Shown one piece after another: positions 47,366 to 58,800 of a stretch of 64,000 nt of DNA (position 1 is its first letter; the number at the start of each line of letters is the position of its first letter). The notes beneath the pieces are model-generated. The model saw nothing but the letters and a program-made list of their open reading frames with translations. It did not search any database and was not told the DNA's origin. The DNA comes from Azorinus chamasolen (taxonomy: Eukaryota; Mollusca; Bivalvia; Cardiida; Solecurtidae): contig OY755237.1 of NCBI GenBank assembly GCA_963576725.1, forward strand, positions 55,031,805-55,095,804. The letters run 5' to 3'. The position numbers were made by a program, and so were the translations under genes.

Positions 47366-47649
47366 AACTTGGAAAAAAAATCTTGCATATGTCACCTCAG
47401 TGCCACCGTATATATAGACCCGAAAGGAATTTTTTTTTTTCCGGGTCGTGTTTTTCTTGTTTTTCGGAGTGGTTTGGGTTCAAATAGATAGTTTTAGGCT
47501 AGTTGAACATACTTCGATCACAATTTTTTTTTTTTTTTTTTTTTTTGGAAGGGGGGGGGGGTTCTATGGGTGAGTCCAAGCATGCGTCGGGCACCTTTGC
47601 CATTGTCAGAAAAAATACCATCATGCAAATTAGGCCTAGTACCGTTACG

Positions 47650-47800
47650 GTATTTTTATAACACGCGGATACAGGAATGATTGGCCATGACAGAAATTGT
47701 AGAATCAAATCTGCATAATTCCATAACCACAGGTGCCATCTGATCTGGGTCTATTTTGTTTGCAAATGCTTTAAATGCGTATATGTGGAGTATATAAAGT
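47650..47800 (+). repeat. B-type MITE fragment next to the large element
   Basis: GGCCATGACAGAAATTGTAG, CTGATCTGGGTCTATTTTGT; one hairpin arm missing. Confidence 0.5.
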
Positions 47801-47889
47801 AATTTCTCCATATTTTACCAGATATAAGAATCAATCAGACCTGGCGGAGTACAATGTAGAACCTTTCCTAAGTAGTCATTCATTTATTG

Positions 47890-48060
47890 AACATACGGGT
47901 CTTAAATCAGATGATTGCTTAATGCAGGTCAAAAGTATTGCAGAAAGTTCATGTGGGAGCTTTCTGCATTACTTTCGACCTGCATTAAGCTACCACCTGC
48001 ATTACAGGCCCATAATTAGCTGAACGCTTTTTGATAACCGATTCAGAGAGATTCTAATGT
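47890..48060. repeat. Family C core
   Basis: TTGCTTAATGCAGGTCAAAAG and CTTTCGACCTGCATTAAGC around GTTCATGTGGGAGC. The following 48061-48420 is unique; a weak minus-strand open frame there is unsupported. Confidence 0.6.
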
Positions 48061-48439
48061 AACTCATTTTAATCCACGCGGTTTGAGTAGTTAAACGAAT
48101 GAGCTTAATAAGCTTCTTGGTTTTATTTTTACCCAAGAACAAAGTACTGAAATAGGTATCCACTAAAGATCCAACTGCCGCATCTAGTCCTAACGAACCC
48201 ATTTCACATCTGGCCAATGACTGAGGCAATTTGACATTTGTCAACACGACCGCGTCCTACATGGCTCTAACACCAAATATGTGACTGCTATGACTTATGA
48301 CAATTTCGATGTGATTCCAACCCAATTACATTATTATTGATTTGCTTTCGCTACCGCATATTGTCGTCAGCACAAAGTGTCGTCTACAATTTTCATTGTC
48401 GAAACTTCTTCCCGTTTTGTTTAAAAAACATAATCACAG

Positions 48440-48598
48440 TATCAAACAATCTGGGTCCCGACCACAGGGGTCTGGACCGCATCATGAGGGTCTATATTAT
48501 AGTACATATAGACCCCATGAAGCGGTCCAGATTCCTGTGGTCTCCGATGAGACCCGGAGTTACTTGGTGTCTCATTTGGGTGCAAACAGTGTGCATAG
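48440..48598. repeat. Family G element split by a palindromic insertion
   Basis: CAAACAATCTGGGTCCCGA | insert | TCCGATGAGACCCGGAGTTAC ... GTCTCATTTGGGTGCAAAC. Confidence 0.65.
48460..48542. repeat. 83-bp palindromic insertion
   Basis: GACCACAGGGGTCTGGACCGC versus complement of GCGGTCCAGATTCCTGTGGTC, and inner ATGAGGGTCTATAT / ATATAGACCCCAT. CCGA on both sides may be the target duplication. Confidence 0.7.
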
Positions 48599-48718
48599 TA
48601 GTCTCATTAATGACCCGTAAGACAGCATGCTAATTTTGTGACAGGTGCCGTCTCCGGGATAGCGTTAAAACCGAAAGTAGCTCGATATCACCATTTAGAG
48701 TACACAGATGTGAACTAT
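48599..48718 (-). repeat. 120-bp element copy 2
   Basis: TAGTCTCATTAATGACCCGT ... ACACAGATGTGAACTA; flanked by TGTGCATAG and TATGCATAG. Inverted relative to copy 1. Confidence 0.8.
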
Positions 48719-48729
48719 ATGCATAGCAG

Positions 48730-48915
48730 AGCGACTGATAAAGACATGTGCGTACTCAAATACTAAAATCGTCATTTCTCCACTAAACCCTATGTTGTGA
48801 CCATTCTTTAGGATCGTCTCAAAGAATAGTCACAACATAAGGTTTGGTGGAGAAATAAAGAAATTATTATTGAAAATGTTAAAATTTACGCATCTTATCT
48901 GGGCCTCTGATGCAT
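48730..48915. repeat. Family F MITE
   Basis: GACATGTGCGTACTCAAATA, TCCACTAAACCCTATGTTG, loop GGATCGTCTCAAAGAATAG, end CATCTTATCTGGGCCTCTGA. Confidence 0.75.
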
Positions 48916-49029
48916 GGGTAAACATAGATTCTCCATTGGCAGCGAAAAGAGAGAAAAAGTATAGACAGGCCATACTATTTTGAATTTTCTAATCTTGCAT
49001 TAGTAAGTTTTATGTTTGAAACTTGGAAA

Positions 49030-49312
49030 TGGTCTTACCATTTACATGATACATACACCTTTACAGACAGTTGCAGAGTAGACCTAGACAGAGACGTATA
49101 CGTGTATATATGTCTCTGACCTAGATCAGATGGTCCCTATTGGAGCTGTCTGTCAAGATCTGCCCTTGTTGCTTTGGAAATTATATAGATCTGATTCAAC
49201 AGTTTCTGCCAAGGTCAAAACCTCCTTCGTTCATATACCATAATAAAAATCAGCAAATAGATAAGTATGGTGTTATTCTTTCTTGCCACACTATTCACCA
49301 GGTAAATGGTTA
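49030..49312 (-). repeat. Family B MITE with a tiny hairpin insertion
   Basis: CTTACCATTTACATGATACA start; insertion at 49089-49118; hairpin GGTCCCTATTGGAGCTGTC; end CAGGTAAATGGTTAA. Confidence 0.65.
49089..49118. repeat. 30-bp hairpin insertion with 7-bp duplication
   Basis: CAGAGAC ... GTCTCTG with ACCTAGA directly on each side (49082-49088 and 49119-49125). Confidence 0.75.
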
Positions 49313-49529
49313 ATAAATAGTCTTTGCAATAAATTACAACATTTCTACAGTGATTTACTTTTACGTCTTCTAGTAATTTCCAAATTCACATCTAGAATAT
49401 AAAACCGATGACTAGACGGTGAATTACTTGACATGTCTTCTGAATCTAAGCTGTTTGCCAAAAACATCTGACAGAGACATTAATAAGGGATTCAGCTACT
49501 AACGTCGTCAGTTCTTTACTCTGAGTTGT

Positions 49530-49645
49530 GGCCACTCGTTTAAACTAGATGATTCTAAGAGTACGATTCTAAAGAGTGGTCACAACATAGGGTTGGGTAG
49601 AGAAATGGCGATTTAGTATTTGAACACGCAGCTTCATCTGTTGCT
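49530..49645. repeat. Family F fragment in intron after gene B exon 3
   Basis: GTTGTGGCCACTCGTTTAAA ... GAGTGGTCACAACATAGGG. Confidence 0.55.
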
Positions 49646-49660
49646 TTGTCTGTTACTTAC

Positions 49661-49838
49661 CATCTTTGAGATAGAGGTCCACCTCGAACGTATAGTGTTT
49701 CACAGTTATATCCTCTACTGGGTAAAATGCCCCATCCACCACTAGATGTCCCACATATGTCCCAACAGGAATCTTAAACTCCTCTGAATAAAAACACTTT
49801 GACGACGCTCGCCATTCCAGTTGAATAGGCTCGATGTC
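49661..49838 (-). CDS. Gene B exon 3, second half of CBM48-like domain, residues 476-534
   Basis: Acceptor tttaatttgtag|GAC (phase 0), donor AAAGATG|gtaagt (phase 1), both good. Encodes DIEPIQLEWRASSKCFYSEE, FKIPVGTYVGHLVVDG, then HYTFEVDLYLKD. It completes the beta sandwich. Confidence 0.85.
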
Positions 49839-52800
49839 CTACAAATTAAATGGTAGGTGCCAACGAGGGAATGGTTGAATGTACATATACATGCAAACTG
49901 TTAATTGTGACAAACTTGGTGATCCACGATAAATACAATTGTTAAATTAACCCTTTCCCTGTTCTATATTTAATCTAAATTTCAATACCTACTGAATATG
50001 CATTTACAAAATAGTCATAAAAAATGTGGAACAGTGTAGATATTTTAGAAAGCAAAGAAACAGATATAACCAAATCTATGAGCCGTCTGATCTGGACCTA
50101 CTCTGTTTGCAAATGCATAAAAACACGTTTATATGAGAGAAAGGGTTAAGTCAATGCATGTACATGTACACAGTTCGTCTGCAGACACTATCGTCTGCTG
50201 TATGTTTCTGCGTGGACTTCTCTAAAACGCAAGTGGTGTGTCAAACAGTTTGGACCCTGGTCAGACGCCGAGTTACTCCGCGTCTAATCTGGATCCAAAT
50301 TGTTTGTAAAGGTAATCATATATTCACCCATCACAGCAAAACCTGTCAGTCGCCTTCCTGTGTCTTCGGTTGTGAAAGAGTTAAACCACATGGGGGGCAT
50401 TTCGTGGGTCGAGATGGTCTAAAAAGTCAAAAAAAATATTGGGTCGATTTAGTGGTATATAATATAACACTAAACCGACCCAATCATTTTTTTTTTACTT
50501 TTTAGACCATCTAGACCCACGAAATGGCCCCCTTTGAGTTAAACATTTCCTTCATATAAACGTACATTTACCATCATTTAAAAATCCGCTAATAGAAATG
50601 CATGATGTCATCATTCTTAACATGGATATCAAACAGAAAAAGGGTTAAAAGTCGGTAAATAAACATTTGCAAAGAGCGGTGGCTTTCTAATCGTTTGTGT
50701 GGAACGCACTTAGAATTTGTTTGTGGTATTTAGCCTTTGTTATGAATTAGAAAACTCTAGAGGAATTATTCAACAACTTCAAACATACATGTAGAACTTG
50801 ACAAGAATAAGATAATATTTTAGTTCACCTTTTCGGCTAACAAGTCCACGAGACATGTAATACAAACAGCGATTATAGTAAGAGCATAAAATAAAACGGG
50901 TAGTACCCGGTATATATTGTTTTGTTATATTACTAATTGGTGTGGAAATCCGATTTTTCTCGTTCGACATGTTAATATCTGAGTGTCAACGATTATCTAG
51001 ATAACTGTCTGATTAGGGTGGTTGAATCTGTCTCACTAAAATATTTCATGATCTGGGTCCACTCTGTTTGCAAAGGCGTATTTATAGAGTAAAAGGTTAA
51101 TCATTTGAGAGCGGGAAAGAAGCATAATGACATTTGCAAACAGTATATACCCAACTCGGATAGTACCTGGGGGAAACCTCTGATCAGGGTCTGCACTGTT
51201 TATCGTTCAAACTCCTCTAGCAAAGCCTTTCATAGTGAATGGACTCTATAGTTAAATATTGATGAACCATTCCTTTATGGATATTCAATTGGTTAACCCT
51301 TTGCTTCATGAGTATCCATGAAAGAAATGATGACATCATAAATATCAATTAGAATGATTTTTAAAATGGCATATTAGCACATGAAATATTTGCCAAAGCA
51401 GAAATTAGAATCATCTCTATATTATTCCAAAAGCAAACAGAGCAGACTCTAATCAGGAGCCGTCTGATCTGGGTCTACTCTGTTTGCAAAGGCGTAGGAA
51501 GGCATTTATGGAGTAAAGGGTTAACTTATTTTTATGGTAATTGATTGGCCATACCTTGTTGTTGATAGTGACAAACACGACGCTTTGGGCTTCTGTGAAA
51601 ATGGTCCTCTCCCAGCGATACCTGCATGAGGCGAACATGAGTGATGGCGAGACAGACCCGTCCACGTCTTCTCGAGTCTCCGGCATTTCTATATTATCTA
51701 TTTTACCAACTTGTTGTTCCTGTGTATTGTTCAAGTGTTTAGTCACATTGCTTTCGTCTTCCTTATCAGCTTCAATGGTATTGCTGTCAGAAATGCTTGA
51801 ATTGGGAGAATTGTTTGACTCGCCAATAATTATACCATCAAGTAGATCGTTTGTATTTTCTTTAGTTTCCCTCAGTTCTTCGTCCAGTGTTTTACCTAGT
51901 GGTTCAGAAATCAGTCTTTCAAATTCTATATCAGCCCCCTCATCTACATCAATACTTCCTATTTTAGAGTAAGAGTCTTCACGGAGTATGTGACGTGCAA
52001 GTAAGTTTCCTTTCAAAATCTTTAGCTTCTCGACAAAGTCTTTACCATCCGTGTCTAGCGACTTTTCCGAGTCTTCGTCGTCCAATTCTGTTAACGATTT
52101 CCTTTCAAGCTTATTGCTATCAAGAATGCTCGAACTTGGAGAATTATGGGACTCACCATTAAATACACTGTCTATTTGACCGTCTGTATTTTCTTTATTA
52201 TTTAGTGACGTTTCCGTGTCTTTGCTTTCCAAGCCTGTTAATGATTCACACTCAGTTTGGTTTACAAATATTTGCTTTTCTACTGTTTGGGAATTTGGAT
52301 CAAGAGTCGTTTCGAAACTAACGTTTGATTCCGAATTCGCTGAATTTCCTCCGCTTTCTAGACTTTCGTTGTTTTCCTCTATTGATTCGTCAAGGTTTTC
52401 GACTACTGAAATACCTCTTATTTCTGGCGAGGATTCGGTATTGCACGTTTGATTTGCATGAATTATGGTTTCTTCAGTCAATTGGTTACTCGCTTCATTA
52501 ACATCAATTGTATCATAAAGAGTACAATCTTGTTTCACAACACTTTCACAGGATATTGATTCGATATGCTTATTTGTATCCTCTGGTTTTGTTACATGTT
52601 CAACACCTTCATCCAAAGTGTCTGCATTTATTTCGAAAGATTCCTCACCTGTACTTACAAGTTTTTCCTCAGTATCATCTTCTAATTCAATTTCCCCTAT
52701 AACAGAGATAGTTTCGGTACCACCGTGATCACTTGGTTCTGACTCGTCCTTGTCTGCCTCTTCAGTATTATCAGCGTCTCTTGCCTCGTCAGTATTACTG

Positions 52801-55800
52801 GTGTCGTCTGTGCTTTCTTTTAAATCCCCAGATGTGGCACAATCACCGTTATTTCCATTAATCTCCGATGTAAGTGGCTCCTGCAATTCACTTCTACACC
52901 CCTCTACACCAGCCTCATCTGTTGACTGGTCCTCGGTTGCTTCATGATCATCGCCACTTGCATTCCCTGAAAACAATGATAAAAACTCACTTTAAACATT
53001 GTCTGAAGTAGAAAATGAGTGTACCCACCACTCTGATTCATTGTAATACGAAGCCAGATCTGCTAAGTGCCAACCAGATATGCCTGTATATTCCATAATG
53101 ATAGTTGGCACCCGTCCACCACTAATCATAAAGGGTAGTTAATTACATGAAATGTAAACTTCTATACGGCTCGTCTTATTTTGAACATGCCTTTAGTTGC
53201 ATGACATTACTGTTTAAGAATTGCCCTTACCATATTTACCGACCCGAGAATGTCTAGATAACCTTCTTGTCCGTCGCATTGCCGCATTGCACTGATCTAG
53301 GTCAGACAGACGTGTGACTTTGATGGCTTAACTCTGTCAACCCTGGACACGCATGCACTGACACTTGCAAACAGTGTAGATCCTTTAGGAGCCCTCTGAT
53401 CTGGGTCTGCACTGTTTGTCATTAAAAAATACTCTGGCAAGTTTGAGCCTTTCATACTAAGTGGACTCTACAGTTAAACAATGATGGGTTGTTCCACTCT
53501 GATAATTCATGGTTGAAAGGGTTAAACCTTTTAATACCGATATATATTAAGTAGAATGCTCCATCATTGTTTAACAGTCCATCACATTCAATATTTAAGG
53601 GTAAAATGCGGTGATAAATAATCGAAATCCACAAACAGTTAAGACCTCGACGGTGTCTCTTCCAGTATCTACCTAATCTAAGTTTACACAGATTTCAAAT
53701 ACCAGGTAATACGATTTCTGCCCAAAGCGTTAATTTAGCTGATGCCCCAGTTCTCAAAATATCACTATCGCCAATAAGCAGTGTGGTATAAATTCAATCA
53801 TATCTTATATTATTCATAACTTGGAGTCTATCCAAACCATGCCACCACTGTAACTGTTGACCACACGTATAAACTGAAGCAATCAGTTAACCCTTACCTC
53901 GCTGTGAAAACTGATGTCTGCAAAAACTCTCACCTCGTGCAATTTTACTAAATTCCGATTCGTTCTAGCGTTTGAGAAACTATTAAATAAAGTGTCAAAC
54001 AGCTTGGATCCAGATGACACGCCGAGTTACTCGGCATCTCATCTGGGTCCAACCTGTTTGCAAAATTCGAGTCACGACGCGAAAAGCTGGATAAGGGATA
54101 GAAGTGCGAAACAGCCAAACCCATTCATATTTTTGACAAAAGCTTCAAATTTGTTGTCATTGTACTCTTTCTAATACTGTTTATTTCATATTGAAACGTT
54201 TAAAAAGCGACTGTCTGTTTACCCTTTTATACATATTTATCATTGCTAGCCTTTTATTGCTGTACAAATAGGTGTCATAGTTATGAAAGGTTAACTACGA
54301 AGTGACATGTTGTCCTTTTACCCCGTTGTGAAAAAAATAATGGCTGCTCTATTTTATATTTGGTGTGCAATTTTGACTACTTCCGATTCGATGATTTTTT
54401 GTGAAACTATTGAGCAAGTGTCGAACAGTTTGAATCATGATAGGACACCGGGTGTAAGCTGTTCGCAAATGCTAGCCAGGTCTGGAATAAACACCGTTGC
54501 CGTTGCAAACATAGTAGACACAGCTTAGACGGCTCCTGGTCAGAGTCTGCTATGTTTGCTTATGGAATTATATAGATCTGATTTCTATCATTTTTGACAC
54601 GAACGAACACTTCTGTTTTCATACACCATTATAAAAATAAGTTAATGAATATCCATGATTATTTCTTACATACATAATTCATGAGAGAAAGGGGTAACTA
54701 AAGTGACAATTGCTTAACTATGAACGCTGAATACATATTAATATCTGTATTTACGAATGAATAGTTGGGTTTCGATATCTCGAACTTCAACAGACGGTAC
54801 GAATTACTTCAAGTTATCCAGAAGTTCGAATTATCCGAGTTCGAGATAGCGAAGTTCAACTGTACATGAATGATGATAAATTGATGTGCAAACCAATAAG
54901 TATATTCTCTTTTCTGTTCTGATGATTTAGGTCTAGTCACTGACTAAACCTGTGCATAACAAGTCTTAGGTTCGTCTATAGTTCATGATGATGAATAGGG
55001 ATATAGATCGTGTAGAAACAATACAGTACAATAGTTCCTGTCATCCAAATGAGATCTAATTATGGGTGGTAGCTTAATGCAGGTCAACAGCATTGCAGAA
55101 AGCTCATATAGGAACGTTCTGCATTACATTACCCTGCATTAAGCTACCGCCTGCTTTTAAGACGCATATGTTCGATAAATGAATGACCGCTTAACCCTTC
55201 GCTTGCTATTCACGTAAATATACCTACCTGTAAATAGTGAAGACCCAGATGAGACAGCTCCTGCAGGAGCTGTCTCATCAGGGTCTGCACTATTTACAAG
55301 TTGATTGTGCAACCAATGCACTCCACAGTAGTGATTGCACAACGAAATACTTGTACACAGTGAAGATATATGTAATTATACAACAGGGCATGGGTAAAGA
55401 AGGAGAAATGTGTTTTTAAAATTCAGCAAGAGAAGGGTTAAGACAGGTCCTACTGAATACACTTTATGAGAAGCGGCCATTCTAAAACAATCCAAGTGTT
55501 TGTCTTTAACTCATTCCCTGTTGAATATATGTATTCGTGAAAGAATAATGACATAATGAATATTTATTTGCTGAATGTTTAATAATGACATTATCCCCAT
55601 ATGTACACATAAATCTTAGTTAAGGAAGAAACTGTAGAGTCAGGTATATCATAATTTCGTAAGCAAACAGAGCAGACCATGATCAGCGACTCATACAGGA
55701 GCCGTCTTAGCGGGGTCTACTCTGTTTGCAAAATGGTGAAAATGCGTTTAACCCTTTCCCTCATATAAATGTGTTTTCACGCATTTGCAAACAGAGAAGA

Positions 55801-58800
55801 CCCAGATCAGACGGCTCCTATAGGAGCCGTCTTATCAGGGTCTGCTCTGTTTGCTAATGGAAATTGAAAGATCTCTTTCTTTAGTTTCTAGCATTGCTAC
55901 ATGTACCACCTTCCATATTTCGTTAGAACTATTTTGTCCATGAATATTCAGTAGGTATTGAAATTTGTAATAAACATACAACAGGGAAAGGGTTAAAAGA
56001 AGAAAAGAGTTGATTGTCGCCGGAAACTCCTGTAACAGACTGATGTGTGATTAGCCTATCGTAATGGTATTGGTGCAAGTGAGACGACGAGTAACACGAC
56101 GACTCATCAGGATCCAAACTGTTGACACCCCATTTGTTTTGAGAACAAACTGAAGTAAAATCCACCTTAATACTTAAAGCAGACGACAATGTGTGCAGGT
56201 GCAGACGAAAAGTATTGGCAGCAAAAGAGTTAACCCTTTACTCAATAAAGACTTTACTACGCCTTCTATGCCTACTAAGTAACTGTTCTACGCCTTCAGA
56301 GTAGACCCATATCAGATGGCTCCTGTGGGATCTGCTCTGTTTTCTTATGAAAATATAGCAGATATGACTTTTTAGTTTCTACCAATACCAAAATATCCTG
56401 TATACATATGCCATTATAAAAAATCAGCTAATAAATTTTAATATTCATGATGTCATTATTTCTTACATTAATATTCATGGAGTAAAGAAATTAATGTGTT
56501 TCTTCTACACGTGACACAGACAAAAATAGACCTACTTCAGTTTCTCTGTATAAGTTTATTCAGGCATTTCGTTTCTATATTTGTTTTACAACAGCAGACA
56601 ATATACTTATAACAGCCGCTCAAATAGGCTACAAGACACGAATCAGTGCACGAACATGTAGTTACTATTTTAGTGACTATTAATAATTAACTTGCTGAAT
56701 TATTAAAAAATGGTGCCTGCCTTTCACAATATTAATTAAGCAAAATATTGTATCGAAAGTTATCACTGAAGAAATGATTTGTATGACAACCAATGCAGAC
56801 ACTGATTCAAGGGATTCCCTAAGGAGTCCTTTGATCTGGGCCTACAGTTTGAAAAGGTCTTATATACTCGGTTCGCACACTTTAATGGTTAAATTGCACG
56901 TTTTTAAAGAAGTAGGTGCACCTGATTTATTATTACATTGTATTATAGTGTCCCTGTAGTGTATCAATATACAATAGATACTGTCTTTTAAAAGTGGCCA
57001 TCAAAAAGAGGTCTAATTATGAGTCTGTAAGGCAGGTGGTAGCTTAATGCAGGTCAAGAGTAATGCAAAAAGCTCCTTATGAGATTTTTGCATTCATTTT
57101 GACCTGCGTGATTGACTGACCGCTTTAGACTGTTTCTGTTTATACATGTATCTGTGTATTAACTGTAAAGTGTGACTGCACCAATAGCTCTGTCTATAGA
57201 AGGTGTATGTTATTTCGAAGCCGATGTAGCAAGTTCGATCCTCTGTCAGATCATACCAACACACGGTGCTTAAAAATGTTGTATAATTATACATATGTAC
57301 GTGTCCTCTGTTTAGTGCTTGGCATTATGCGAGTAGTGCATGACCTTGTTGATGGTATATCATGTTGATGTGATTATGTTATTTTTTAACTCCATGAAAA
57401 TATATATTAAGAAATAATTATATCATTAATATTTATCAGATTATGTTTTATAGTGGTGAATTTGTCCATGGCCAAAACAGAAACTGTAGAAACAAACATT
57501 ATTTCATAAGTGAACAGAGCAAATCCTCATCAAACTGCTCCGACAAGAGCAGTCTGGTCTGGGTCTACACTGTTTGCAAAGGCGTTAAAATGCGTCTCTA
57601 TAAGCTAAAGAGTTAAAACATGGAGTTTGAACCGTTCTGTAAATTCGCTTTCATATCAAATTAGTGGAGCGGGTTATTTTCTTTGATGTTAGGTGACATA
57701 TCACCCGTAAACGTTCAAATCAATAAACGATAGGCTGTACTGAATTGAATTGCAATGAAATATTGATAAATCTTGTAATCTATAACTTGTTTCATGCGAC
57801 ATTGATTTCAAATTAATATTGTCTTTCCATATTCGTCGATGGGTGGACTTTATTAATGTGAGTGCACTTATGATATGGACCAACATGGGCCAAAGCTCTG
57901 GCATATCGTGAAATAGTTACAAGGTCAATCACTGTGTCATTCTAGAAGAGGACAGTCCACTTACGGAAATGGCAATTTTGTTATAAATACCCTAAGTAAA
58001 TGGGCAGACAAACTTAAGCAAATAGTGCAAACCCAGATCAAATGGAAAGAGCTGTTTGATCTAGGTTTGCACTATTTGCTACACTATCAGTCTAAAAAAT
58101 TTTTAAAAGTTATCAAAACGGTGTCAACGGGAATTATTCAGCTTTTCAAACTGATGGAGAAGGGGACTTTAGTGTCCGATTATTCCAGAAAAATAGCAAA
58201 CCCAAATCAGACTGTTCCTACAGAAGCTATATGACCTGGGTCTACTCTGTTTTCAAAGGTGTCAAAATACTTCTCTAAGAAGTAACATATAAACTGTAGG
58301 GATGGACATTTGTATTGACGCCTCTTTAAAAGTCTCCTTTTGAAACCATTGTGATAAATAGAGCATTTGCTCCATAGGAGCAAATGCTCTATTTATTACA
58401 ATAGCTTAAAAACTACACAGTTCTAAAAATTCCCTTTTCCTAGTAAATGCTTCTTTTCAGTAAACTTACTGAAAAAGGTTTGATATGAAAATAGCCTATG
58501 AGGTAATGGGTTAAAGAGGTGGTGAACGTGACGTGAAACAGAATATTGAGAAATGTTTCATTGTCTAACGAAAGCACCTTTCTATTAAATCAATTGATTA
58601 TTAAATAAATGTCTAACCGTATAAATAGGCACGTTTTAACAAGTATTTGATAATTGCGAATTCAGACGTTACTGTTGCTAAGTAATGCTTTAACATTGAT
58701 TAAGTCGTATTCGCTAAACATGTTCACGATGTCATTATGTCCTGTATAAAATGAAATAAGGACACAGGAAAAGTTTACCACGGAAGAAACTGTAGAATCG

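Larger units (their letters stand above)
44634..47599. mobile_element. 2966-bp non-autonomous hAT-like element with long facing inverted repeats
   Basis: Bounded by the 8-bp duplication CCATTGTC (44626-44633 and 47600-47607). Termini CAAAGGTGCCCGACGCATGC and its exact complement; the match runs at least 37 bases. An 8-bp duplication with CA...TG ends fits hAT-type insertion, but P and other 8-bp groups are possible. Inside each end come a C/A (or T/G) homopolymer run, the palindrome of CCCGAAAGGAA type, CATATGTCACCTCAGTGCCA, then an array of ~50-bp palindromic units. The middle 1.5 kb holds older MITEs and no transposase frame, so mobility would need a helper in trans. Confidence 0.8.

Noticed and set aside
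48002..48247. Minus-strand 81-codon frame (LPQSLARCEMGSLGLDAAVG)
   Set aside because: Starts at GTG, a stop lies just upstream, and part of it is a C-type MITE end. Considered as a gene B exon, but the frame does not join exon 3.
44160..48718. The outer 120-bp pair as the true ends of one 4.5-kb element
   Set aside because: Each 120-bp copy has its own target duplication, and the inner element has perfect ends with its own 8-bp duplication.
33745..49838. Gene A and gene B as one long gene
   Set aside because: Gene A exon 1 has an in-frame stop upstream of its ATG and no phase-1 acceptor, so gene B exon 3 cannot splice into it in frame.
51541..51972. Plus-strand frames opposite gene B exon 2
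   Set aside because: Antisense shadows of the acidic exon; no splice or start context.
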